Origin: an uncultured Clostridium sp.
Lineage (GTDB): Bacteria; Bacillota; Clostridia; Lachnospirales; Lachnospiraceae
Length of the DNA stretch: 7,269 nt
Assembly (NCBI GenBank): GCA_905192625.1
Contig: CAJJLI010000090.1
Location: 1 to 7,269 of the forward strand
Reading direction: 5' to 3'
The notes under the pieces: model-generated
What the model was told of the DNA's origin: nothing
Databases searched by the model: none
Seen by the model: only the letters and a program-made list of their open reading frames with translations
Position numbers and translations under genes: made by a program
Shown: one piece after another, positions 1 through 5,697 of the stretch
Layout of the letters: each line of letters opens with the position of its first letter
How positions within the stretch are numbered: the first letter of the stretch is position 1

Positions 1-2163
1 ACCATTACGATTATTTGCATAAATCTTTATTTCAGCGGTATATAGTTCGTTTCCTTTTTTATCTTCTGAAATATCCCATTCCGCGTCAATTAACCTTGCA
101 CGTTCTTCTTCTGATAGATTAATAATATTAATGCAATCGGTACGATGCACAGATACACCTCTACCTCTTGTTACAAAACCAATGATTTCATCCCCTGGAA
201 CTGGAGAACAGCATTTTGAAAAATGAACGGCAACATCATGGATTCCTTGTACTACAATTCCACCCTTTGATTTAACAATCGCTGGACGATCCATTCTAAC
301 TTCTGCAATTGCATCGAGTACCTTTTCATCCGTAATTTCTTTACGATGCTTTTTCGTGTATTCTTCTTGTAGTTTGTTTACTACCTGACCTTCTTTTAAG
401 CCACCATGTCCGACAGCAGCATAGATTGAATCCCAATCCCTAAAACCATATTTACGCATACAAGCTTCCATAAACTCAGGTTTTAATAGATCACTTAAAA
501 CGATTGCTTTTGTCTTACAGTACGCAACCATCATTTCTTTGCCACGAATGATGTTATCTTCTTTGAGCTCTGTTTTAAACCATTGATTTATTTTATTCTT
601 TGCCTGTGTACTCTTTACAAGATTTAACCAGTCTCTACTAGGTCCTTTCGAGTTTTGTGAGGTAATAATTTCAATTCGATCCCCATTTTGTATCACATAG
701 TCAATGGTTACAAGTTTTCCATTTACTCTTGCACCGACCATTTTATTTCCTACTGCGCTATGGATGCTATATGCAAAATCAACTGGGTTGGATCCTGCTG
801 GTAGATTTTTAACATCACCTTTAGGAGTGAAACAATATACACTATCTGAAAACAAATCGAGGTCATTTTTTAATAAGCTTAAAAATTCTTTATTGTCCGA
901 CAAATCACGTTGCCATTCAAGAATTTGTCTTAACCATGTAAGTTTTGCCTCTTCTGTATCTTGTGTATGTTTACCATCCTGTGATTCTTTGTACTTCCAG
1001 TGAGCTGCGATACCAAATTCTGCAGTGCGATGCATTTCAAAGGTTCGTATCTGTATTTCAAAGGGTTGACCTTGTGGTCCAATGAGCGTTGTATGCAAGG
1101 ATTGATACATATTTGGTTTAGGCATTGCAATATAATCTTTAAAACGCCCTGGTATTGGCTTATACATCTCATGAATTACACCCAGTGCAGCATAACAATC
1201 CTTTACTGTATCCACAAGAATCCGTACTGCAAATAGGTCAAATATTTGCTCTAAAGTCTTATTTTGATTGACCATTTTTTTATAAATACTAAAAAAATGT
1301 TTTATTCTTCCATCAATTTTTGCTGTAATTCCTGTCTGCTCTATATGTTCGCTAACATCTTTTACAACATTAGCTATAAATTCTTCTCGTTCCTCTTTCT
1401 TTGAGGAAATTTTTTCTGCTAAATCTTTATACACCTCAGGTTCTAAATATTTTAATGACAAATCATCTAGCTCAATCTTTATCTTAGAAATTCCTAGGCG
1501 CTGTGCGATTGGAGCATAGATATCCATTGTTTCTCTGGATTTTTCTATTTGCTTAATTGGAGTCTGATACTGCATCGTTCTCATATTATGCAAACGGTCT
1601 GCTAACTTTATTAATATAACGCGAATGTCTTTCGCCATTGCCAAAAACATCTTACGTAAATTCTCAGCTTGAATTTCAACTTTGTCTTTTGAATAGCTTA
1701 ATTGCGTTAATTTCGTAACTCCGTCTACCAATAGAGCAACCTCTTCACCAAACTGTTCCGCCAATTCACTTACGGTTAAGATAGTATCCTCAACAACATC
1801 ATGGAGGATTCCCGCAATTATTGTTTCTTTATCAAGTTCTAGCTCTGCAAGTATAATAGCTACGCAAAGTGGGTGAATGATATAAGGTTCGCCTGACTTT
1901 CTCTTTTGGTCTTTATGAGCTTTGAGCGCAACTCCATAAGCCTTCTCAATCATGGACAAATCAGTAGAAGGATGATAACTACGTATCGTATTCAATAAAT
2001 CCTGAAACAAATCCTCTGGGCTCGTAAAATCTGCCGGAGTATGTGCAGTAACTTTTTTGGTACGTTCGTATGATATTTTTTGTTTATCCAAAGACCCCTC
2101 ATGGTTAAGAAGTGGTTGTGGATTTTTTAACTGTTCGGAGACTATTTTTTGTATGTTGTCCAT
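1..2163 (-). CDS. relA: Bifunctional (p)ppGpp synthetase/hydrolase, RelA/SpoT (Rel) family, 3' end missing
   Basis: Makes (p)ppGpp from ATP plus GTP/GDP on starved ribosomes and hydrolyses it again, so it is the cytosolic switch of the stringent response. I translated 721 codons without a stop; the frame leaves the window at base 1. Domains in order: HD hydrolase with H97, the H121-D122 pair (LHDVVEDT) and D189 (LADRLHNMR), so hydrolase looks intact; synthetase from about 270 to 400 with GRIKH near 285, RFKD at 340-343 (the RxKD form of bifunctional enzymes, not the ExDD of RelA) and E369 in EIQIRT; TGS about 442-503; zinc-finger/CC region with C651, C652, H673 and C677; start of an ACT domain from about 694. 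Roughly 50 ACT residues should lie outside. The ATG at 2163 follows AAAGGA with a 9-nt gap; an in-frame ATG at 2172 directly abuts that SD and is less likely. The N-terminus is about 44 residues longer than B. subtilis RelA. It follows apt, as in many Firmicutes. Confidence 0.96.
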   Translation of the reverse strand, partial: MDNIQKIVSEQLKNPQPLLNHEGSLDKQKISYERTKKVTAHTPADFTSPEDLFQDLLNTIRSYHPSTDLSMIEKAYGVALKAHKDQKRKSGEPYIIHPLCVAIILAELELDKETIIAGILHDVVEDTILTVSELAEQFGEEVALLVDGVTKLTQLSYSKDKVEIQAENLRKMFLAMAKDIRVILIKLADRLHNMRTMQYQTPIKQIEKSRETMDIYAPIAQRLGISKIKIELDDLSLKYLEPEVYKDLAEKISSKKEEREEFIANVVKDVSEHIEQTGITAKIDGRIKHFFSIYKKMVNQNKTLEQIFDLFAVRILVDTVKDCYAALGVIHEMYKPIPGRFKDYIAMPKPNMYQSLHTTLIGPQGQPFEIQIRTFEMHRTAEFGIAAHWKYKESQDGKHTQDTEEAKLTWLRQILEWQRDLSDNKEFLSLLKNDLDLFSDSVYCFTPKGDVKNLPAGSNPVDFAYSIHSAVGNKMVGARVNGKLVTIDYVIQNGDRIEIITSQNSKGPSRDWLNLVKSTQAKNKINQWFKTELKEDNIIRGKEMMVAYCKTKAIVLSDLLKPEFMEACMRKYGFRDWDSIYAAVGHGGLKEGQVVNKLQEEYTKKHRKEITDEKVLDAIAEVRMDRPAIVKSKGGIVVQGIHDVAVHFSKCCSPVPGDEIIGFVTRGRGVSVHRTDCINIINLSEEERARLIDAEWDISEDKKGNELYTAEIKIYANNRNG

Positions 2164-2172
2164 GAAAACCAT

Positions 2173-2180
2173 TCCTTTCC
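2173..2180 (-). promoter_or_regulatory. relA ribosome binding site
   Basis: The minus strand reads GGAAAGGA here, leaving 9 nt before the ATG at 2163. The spacing favours that ATG over the in-frame ATG at 2172, which touches the SD. Confidence 0.75.
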
Positions 2181-2220
2181 TTACGCTTCGCTTTCACTTG
2201 TTTCTTAAGTTTATCTTTTT

Positions 2221-2249
2221 ATTATAATAAGAAGCAACAAAAAAATCAA
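2221..2249 (-). promoter_or_regulatory. Proximal relA promoter (sigma-A type)
   Basis: On the minus strand, -35 TTGATT (2249-2244) and a perfect -10 TATAAT (2226-2221) are separated by 17 bp. Predicted transcription start is near 2214, giving a leader of about 50 nt before the relA ATG. Seen in sequence; activity is inferred. Confidence 0.7.
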
Positions 2250-2315
2250 TCTTTTTGGCTTTATGATAGAAAACACTCATATAATTATATTATTTTAAGC
2301 TCGAATTGTGATTCT

Positions 2316-2344
2316 ATTGTATATAAAAGCTAACATTTTGCCAA
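2316..2344 (-). promoter_or_regulatory. Distal relA promoter (sigma-A type)
   Basis: On the minus strand, -35 TTGGCA (5 of 6 to consensus, 2344-2339) and -10 TACAAT (5 of 6, 2321-2316) are separated by 17 bp. Predicted start is near 2309, about 145 nt upstream of the relA ATG. It lies immediately after the apt terminator, so it could make relA independent of apt. The resulting leader contains the 12-bp palindrome ATATAATTATAT at 2279-2290. Confidence 0.65.
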
Positions 2345-2354
2345 GACATTTCAC

Positions 2355-2398
2355 AAAAAGGCTATTTAAAACGCAAAAAGTTCGCGTTATAAACAGCC
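2355..2398 (-). terminator. Intrinsic terminator of apt
   Basis: Arms 2384-2398 and 2360-2374 pair over 15 positions with 2 mismatches around a 9-nt loop (2375-2383), closed by GGCU/AGCC at the base. On the minus strand the stem is followed by five U (2359-2355). It starts about 28 nt after the apt stop codon and lies just before the distal relA promoter, arguing that apt and relA are largely separate transcription units. Confidence 0.88.
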
Positions 2399-2426
2399 AC
2401 ACTTCGTTTCACTATATCGTTCTTAC

Positions 2427-2951
2427 TTAATTTCCCTCATATTTTATAACAGATTCTACAGAATATCCTTTTAACTTATCTCTTCCGTTTAACCCCTCAA
2501 GCTCCATTAAGAAAGCAATTTTCACAACTTCTCCACCCAATTGTTCAATTAACTTAATGATTGCTTCTATTGTTCCACCTGTTGCAATCAAGTCATCAAT
2601 GATAACTACTTTTTGTCCTGGTTTGATTGCATCTTTATGAATTTGTATTACTGCAGTACCATATTCAAGATCATATTCACATTCAATTGTCTCACATGGT
2701 AGCTTTCCTTTTTTACGTACCGGTATAAATCCTTTATTTAAATTATAAGCGATTGGCACACCAAAGATAAATCCTCTAGATTCTGGGCCAACTACCAAGT
2801 CAAAATCGATGTCTTTCACTAAATCTTGCATCTGGTCAATTGCCATTCTTAAGCCATCTTTATCTTGTAAAACACTAGTAACATCACGAAAGATAATACC
2901 TTCCTCTGGGAAATTCGGAATACTTCTTACATATTCTTCTAATTTTTTCAT
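2427..2951 (-). CDS. apt: Adenine phosphoribosyltransferase
   Basis: Cytosolic purine salvage enzyme converting adenine plus PRPP to AMP and pyrophosphate. From the ATG at 2951 it is 174 aa, near the usual bacterial length of about 170-180, and begins MKKLEEYVRSIPNFPEEG, a typical family N-terminus. Seen motifs: FRDVT around 21-25; GPESRGFIFG around 55-64; the flexible-loop RKKGKLP at 79-85; and the PRPP-binding loop VVIIDDLIATGGT with D119-D120 and ATGGT at 123-127. The frame stays open upstream to a GTG at 2960 and a TTG at 2963. The SD (AGAAAGG) is about 13 nt from the ATG but only 4 nt from the GTG, so the start is not fully settled; family alignment favours ATG. It has its own promoter and terminator. 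Its neighbour relA links it to purine nucleotide control. Confidence 0.96.
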   Translation of the reverse strand: MKKLEEYVRSIPNFPEEGIIFRDVTSVLQDKDGLRMAIDQMQDLVKDIDFDLVVGPESRGFIFGVPIAYNLNKGFIPVRKKGKLPCETIECEYDLEYGTAVIQIHKDAIKPGQKVVIIDDLIATGGTIEAIIKLIEQLGGEVVKIAFLMELEGLNGRDKLKGYSVESVIKYEGN

Positions 2952-2971
2952 TTGGTACACCAAACCTTTCT
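2951..2971 (-). promoter_or_regulatory. apt ribosome binding site with a small hairpin between SD and ATG
   Basis: The minus strand has SD AGAAAGG (2971-2965), then TTTGG (2964-2960), loop TGTA, and CCAAA (2955-2951), the last A being that of the ATG. The 13-nt SD-to-ATG gap is too long for efficient initiation, but folding this 5-bp stem would shorten the effective distance. Alternatively, the GTG at 2960 is the real start with 4-nt spacing. Confidence 0.5.
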
Positions 2972-3064
2972 ACAATAACTTACATAGGCTATTACAAATC
3001 AAATTGTATGTTTGAATGATATTATTTCTATAAAGCCCAAAATATTTCTTAAATCAACTTTAGT

Positions 3065-3093
3065 ATTATATCACTAAGTATAACAAATGGTAA
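3065..3093 (-). promoter_or_regulatory. apt promoter with extended -10
   Basis: On the minus strand, -35 TTACCA (4 of 6, 3093-3088), a 17-bp spacer and a perfect -10 TATAAT (3070-3065), preceded by TGA to give the TGnTATAAT extended form. Predicted start is near 3058, giving a leader of about 107 nt before the apt ATG. I saw no purine riboswitch core or convincing long stem in that leader. Confidence 0.75.
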
Positions 3094-3115
3094 AGATTTT
3101 TATGTTAATTACCAT
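3087..3115. promoter_or_regulatory. Inverted repeat overlapping the apt -35 box, possible operator
   Basis: ATGGTAA (3087-3093) and TTACCAT (3109-3115) are perfect 7-bp inverted arms separated by 15 bp. One arm includes the whole -35 hexamer, so a bound protein would affect RNA polymerase access. It does not match the PurR box known from Bacillus. The spacer is long for a simple dimer site, so this may be chance in AT-rich DNA. Confidence 0.3.
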
Positions 3116-3125
3116 AAACTTAATG

Positions 3126-3179
3126 AAAAAAGCTGCCACAAGTTAGATTTGTTGATAAAAATCTATTTTGTAACAGCCT
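3126..3179 (-). terminator. Intrinsic terminator of the pyruvyl transferase/FrhB fusion gene
   Basis: Starting about 15 nt after the stop codon at 3194, arms 3160-3178 and 3132-3150 form a roughly 19-position stem with two adjacent mismatches and a few G.U pairs. The GGCUGUU base pairs with GGCAGCU, and TAGATTT/AAATCTA pair at the top. On the minus strand it is followed by six U (3131-3126). A strong terminator separating this gene from apt. Confidence 0.9.
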
Positions 3180-3193
3180 AGTTCATAAGCTAT

Positions 3194-5239
3194 TTATTTT
3201 TTTAAATCATTATAACTTTCAAGTAGTGAATTAATTTCTTCTTTGTCTAGTTTTTTAAAGAATTCATTTCTATCATCTTTAATAACAATAGGCTTCTTAT
3301 GATTATACTTAAACGCTGTTTTTAAATCGCTTTCTTTGTATATGAAGTTCTCCGATATACTCTTCCAAGCCTCTTCTCCCTTGTTCGTATTAATCATTAA
3401 TACACTAGTTCCTTTGTTATCAAACATCTCCGGATCAGAGTGTTGAATTCCCCAGAAATCACCCATTGTAATGTCGCCTACACGATTTTTATATACAAAT
3501 GAACAATTTCCACAGCCAGGTCTTGCAATAATATCTTTAGCAAAGCTTCGATAATAATTATTTCTTCTTGCATTCACCTTTAAAGGCTCTCTATCCTTAA
3601 ATTCTACTACAATACTATTGTTCTGTGCTAGCCAACCAGCACTCTTGTCACGGAATCTAAAATTAGTTACCTCCGAATTGAACTTGTTGCCTAGATACTC
3701 AACATACTTACGGAACACCTTTGGCGATGGAGATGCATGGCATAAAATCTCACTTATTAAAAGATTCTCATAAGGCTTACGCAAATATGCCTTCAACGCT
3801 GCAGCTTCACAAGGCAAACCAGAATATAATACAAACTTTCCTTCATTTAAAAGTTCTTTGATTTTTGGAAATACTCCACTAAAATCACTTTTTGCATACT
3901 TTGCCCCATAAAAGGCTTGGCAATCTTCTAAATTGTCTGCTATTGCTGATACTACTTGCATGTTGCTGTCATATTTTACGCCGACTACATAACCTTGTTT
4001 TTCATTGATTGCATATTTAACAAGCTCAGGGAATATAGCGCCCGAAGAACTTTTTAGACGAACTTCTTCATCTTTATTGATTGCAGCTAAGATCTTAGGA
4101 TATTTTTCTTCATATGTTATTGTCTGTGGGTTTTCTTTTTTCACACAAACCTTAGCACATAGATTACATTGGATACATTTATCCGGATCCACAACTGGGT
4201 ATAAAAATCCTTCGATATCTTCTTTCATCGTAATGGCATCTTTTGGACAAACTTCTTTACACGCAGAACATCCACAACATTCCGATTTTAAGATATTGGT
4301 TGGACAATCCACCATCGCATTGGATTGATCTATATTAAGCTTTGTTTTTATGTCTGCAATAATACTTTTACGATATTCCTGAATTGCCATTCGAAATGCT
4401 GGTTTATTGTGTAACGCAAAATTAGCCTCTCCCTGATATGCTTCTACCGTAGGAATGAGGTGACTGCTTAACTTTAATTTTTTTAAAAGTTGTTCTATTT
4501 CTGCATTGTTACCAATCGTAACAAAATCTTTTTCATGTAAAAATGCCATATACGTTCCCGCCAACGTGTCCGTAATCACTAATTCCGCCTGCCACACATA
4601 TCCGATGTAGCTCTCGATTTCGTTCTCTTGAAACGTAGCGATGGTCTTATTTATTTTAACATCTGATTCATTGCGTACAATTACTAATCCTTTTTCTTTC
4701 GCAATCTTTTCAATGAAATCTTTCACCTTAGAATTCATTTGCTCTACATCAACAAATAAATATTTTTGAGTAGTTTTTGGCTTAAGGGCCAATTCATGAT
4801 ATACCTTCTGATTTATTAATAAAGCGGCATCGTTCACATAGAAAACTCCCGGATATGCATCCTTGGAACCTTGTTCCAATGCATCCCATACTTTTTTCTC
4901 ATATGCCATATAATAATCTAAATGCTGATATACTCCTAAATCGCCTTTTTCATCTTGATTCCCTTCAACAATAGAGAAACGAGAATCAATAAAATCAGGT
5001 ATTTGCTTGGAGACAGGTGCTTCTACTATCGTATGTTCAGTCTTAGAAAAAATCCCTTTGAATCGATTGCCAATTCCAGTTTTTTGCTCAGGTCGTACCT
5101 CTTTTTTTACTTCTTCTAAGCGATGATTCACAACAACCGATACTGCCTCAAACTCCTTAACAATTTTGTTTAATGCCCAGGTCTTTATGAGAGCTTCTCG
5201 CCCCATGTTTTTTACATCCGTTATAAATCCTACTTTCAT
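3194..5239 (-). CDS. Fusion of pyruvyl transferase-like region, 2x[4Fe-4S] and FrhB-like domain
   Basis: 681-aa cytosolic protein with no signal peptide or membrane segment. Residues 1-300 resemble the polysaccharide pyruvyl transferase family but are degenerate: the opening MKVGFITDVKNMGREALI stands for the usual NYGA-type motif, the GSDQVWN-type segment is not recognisable, and AELVITDTLAG (218-228) stands where the family has TDSFHG, so its His is absent. Residues 320-366 carry two ferredoxin motifs: C321, C324, C327, C331-P and C355, C358, C361, C365. Residues 380-650 match the F420 hydrogenase/dehydrogenase beta-subunit family: SSSGAIF at 397-403, SGLPCE with C477, CHASPSP from C500, RPGCGNC with C576 and C579, and GDFWGI at 593-598. 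The ATG at 5239 has AGAGG 5 nt upstream. FrhB-type proteins transfer electrons using flavin and Fe-S; relatives in glycan loci lack a settled reaction. Substrate here is unknown. It forms its own transcription unit. Confidence 0.85.
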   Translation of the reverse strand: MKVGFITDVKNMGREALIKTWALNKIVKEFEAVSVVVNHRLEEVKKEVRPEQKTGIGNRFKGIFSKTEHTIVEAPVSKQIPDFIDSRFSIVEGNQDEKGDLGVYQHLDYYMAYEKKVWDALEQGSKDAYPGVFYVNDAALLINQKVYHELALKPKTTQKYLFVDVEQMNSKVKDFIEKIAKEKGLVIVRNESDVKINKTIATFQENEIESYIGYVWQAELVITDTLAGTYMAFLHEKDFVTIGNNAEIEQLLKKLKLSSHLIPTVEAYQGEANFALHNKPAFRMAIQEYRKSIIADIKTKLNIDQSNAMVDCPTNILKSECCGCSACKEVCPKDAITMKEDIEGFLYPVVDPDKCIQCNLCAKVCVKKENPQTITYEEKYPKILAAINKDEEVRLKSSSGAIFPELVKYAINEKQGYVVGVKYDSNMQVVSAIADNLEDCQAFYGAKYAKSDFSGVFPKIKELLNEGKFVLYSGLPCEAAALKAYLRKPYENLLISEILCHASPSPKVFRKYVEYLGNKFNSEVTNFRFRDKSAGWLAQNNSIVVEFKDREPLKVNARRNNYYRSFAKDIIARPGCGNCSFVYKNRVGDITMGDFWGIQHSDPEMFDNKGTSVLMINTNKGEEAWKSISENFIYKESDLKTAFKYNHKKPIVIKDDRNEFFKKLDKEEINSLLESYNDLKK

Positions 5240-5287
5240 GTCAACCTCTTTCTGAATACTCTCTTATTACTTTCCATACCCCATGGT

Positions 5288-5306
5288 TTAGGGATCTTCT
5301 CCCTAA
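5288..5306 (-). promoter_or_regulatory. Perfect 7-bp stem-loop at the predicted 5' end of the fusion-gene mRNA
   Basis: TTAGGGA (5288-5294) and TCCCTAA (5300-5306) flank a 5-nt centre. The predicted start site is near 5307, so the stem would begin at the very 5' end of the transcript, where it could protect the mRNA. As double-stranded DNA it is a 19-bp dyad just downstream of the promoter, a classic repressor position. The sequence does not discriminate between the two. Confidence 0.5.
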
Positions 5307-5313
5307 TAGAGTA

Positions 5314-5342
5314 ATTGTATACTATTTTAATAAAACTAGCAA
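5314..5342 (-). promoter_or_regulatory. Promoter of the pyruvyl transferase/FrhB fusion gene
   Basis: On the minus strand, -35 TTGCTA (4 of 6, 5342-5337), a 17-bp spacer and -10 TACAAT (5 of 6, 5319-5314). Predicted start is near 5307, giving a leader of about 68 nt before the ATG at 5239. It supports expression independent of carB. Confidence 0.65.
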
Positions 5343-5358
5343 TAACCTCACTTGCTTT

Positions 5359-5387
5359 TTGTAATAATTTACAATTTCAGCGAAATT
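5359..5387. promoter_or_regulatory. Two overlapping operator-like palindromes upstream of the fusion-gene promoter
   Basis: TTGTAA-TAAT-TTACAA (5359-5374) is a perfect 6-4-6 palindrome centred about 60 bp upstream of the predicted start. AATTTC-AGC-GAAATT (5373-5387) is a perfect 6-3-6 palindrome overlapping it by two bases. The first has the look of a dimeric regulator site; its half-sites only partly resemble Rex or CRP/FNR consensus boxes, so I do not assign a regulator. Confidence 0.4.
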
Positions 5388-5463
5388 AGTATATCTCATT
5401 TTTACAAATCGATTTTATAATAAATGTTTGAATATGTCTATTCACTACTCCGCCATTTCATCT

Positions 5464-5633
5464 GTACTTTCTATTTAATATACGATATCCATAGAATACA
5501 AAAAGCTACCGTACAAATCTTTTACATATGTTCTTTATTTCCTATCGAATTTCAATAAAAAACCACATATAAAATATAATCTGCACGGCAGCTAATTCAT
5601 TGGATACTTACACATTTTTTACTGTATAAGTAC
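5464..5633. repeat. Degenerate long inverted repeat enclosing the carB-downstream hairpin
   Basis: Beyond the base of the strong hairpin (5504-5593), matching arms continue outward with gaps: TATCCA at 5486-5491 opposite TGGATA at 5601-5606, then a wobble-rich stretch, ending at GTACTT (5464-5469) opposite AAGTAC (5628-5633). The whole is about 170 bp with arms of about 80 bp. It could be the remnant of a miniature inverted-repeat element or an extended RNA structure. I found no clear target-site duplication at its edges. Confidence 0.45.
5500..5593 (-). terminator. Very long hairpin with U-run downstream of carB, likely terminator or structured RNA
   Basis: On the minus strand three nearly stacked helices form one rod: 5593-5578 with 5519-5504 (16 bp), 5574-5564 with 5530-5520 (11 bp) and 5562-5554 with 5539-5531 (9 bp). 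They are broken only by a 3-nt bulge (5577-5575) and a 1-nt bulge (5563), around a 14-nt loop (5553-5540). Including the outermost pair at 5504, five U follow (5504-5500). All seven non-Watson-Crick positions are G.U in minus-strand RNA and would be A.C in plus-strand RNA, pointing to function in the carB-sense transcript. It lies about 105 nt after the carB stop. This is far longer than a normal intrinsic terminator, so another role is possible. Confidence 0.7.
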
Positions 5634-5697
5634 GATTTTCTACTTATATTAATATTATTTTCTTATCGTTAGTTTTGTTAATACTTTATCTTATTAA

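Larger units (their letters stand above)
5240..5697. other. 458-bp intergenic region between carB and the fusion gene
   Basis: Very AT-rich, with no convincing gene on either strand. Itemised contents: the long hairpin and surrounding inverted repeat (5464-5633), operator-like palindromes (5359-5387), the fusion-gene promoter (5314-5342) and its leader stem (5288-5306). In addition, a perfect 8-bp stem (TATAAGTA 5625-5632, TACTTATA 5641-5648, 8-nt loop) lies between the carB stop and the long hairpin; on the minus strand it is not followed by a U-run. I see nothing assignable in 5388-5463 or 5649-5697. Confidence 0.7.

Noticed and set aside
704..1236. Small open frames of about 80-100 codons on both strands inside relA
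   Set aside because: They overlap the conserved synthetase/TGS coding frame, have no recognisable domains, and are what an AT-rich gene produces by chance on its other frames.
2181..2195. GCGAAGC mini-hairpin sequence in the relA leader
   Set aside because: Known as a very stable DNA mini-hairpin, but the 2-bp stem in a short leader next to the SD is too small to support a function.
2952..3058. Purine riboswitch in the apt leader
   Set aside because: No purine-aptamer core or paired loop sequences could be found; only weak AT-rich pairings.
4005..4328. 107-codon plus-strand open frame inside the fusion gene
   Set aside because: It is antisense to the ferredoxin region; its Cys/His-rich look mirrors the opposite strand, and it has no independent support.
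5625..5648. 8-bp perfect stem (TATAAGTA/TACTTATA) as the carB terminator
   Set aside because: It is purely AT-rich apart from one pair per arm, and in the carB direction it is followed by an A-run, not a U-run. The 5500-5593 hairpin is the better candidate.
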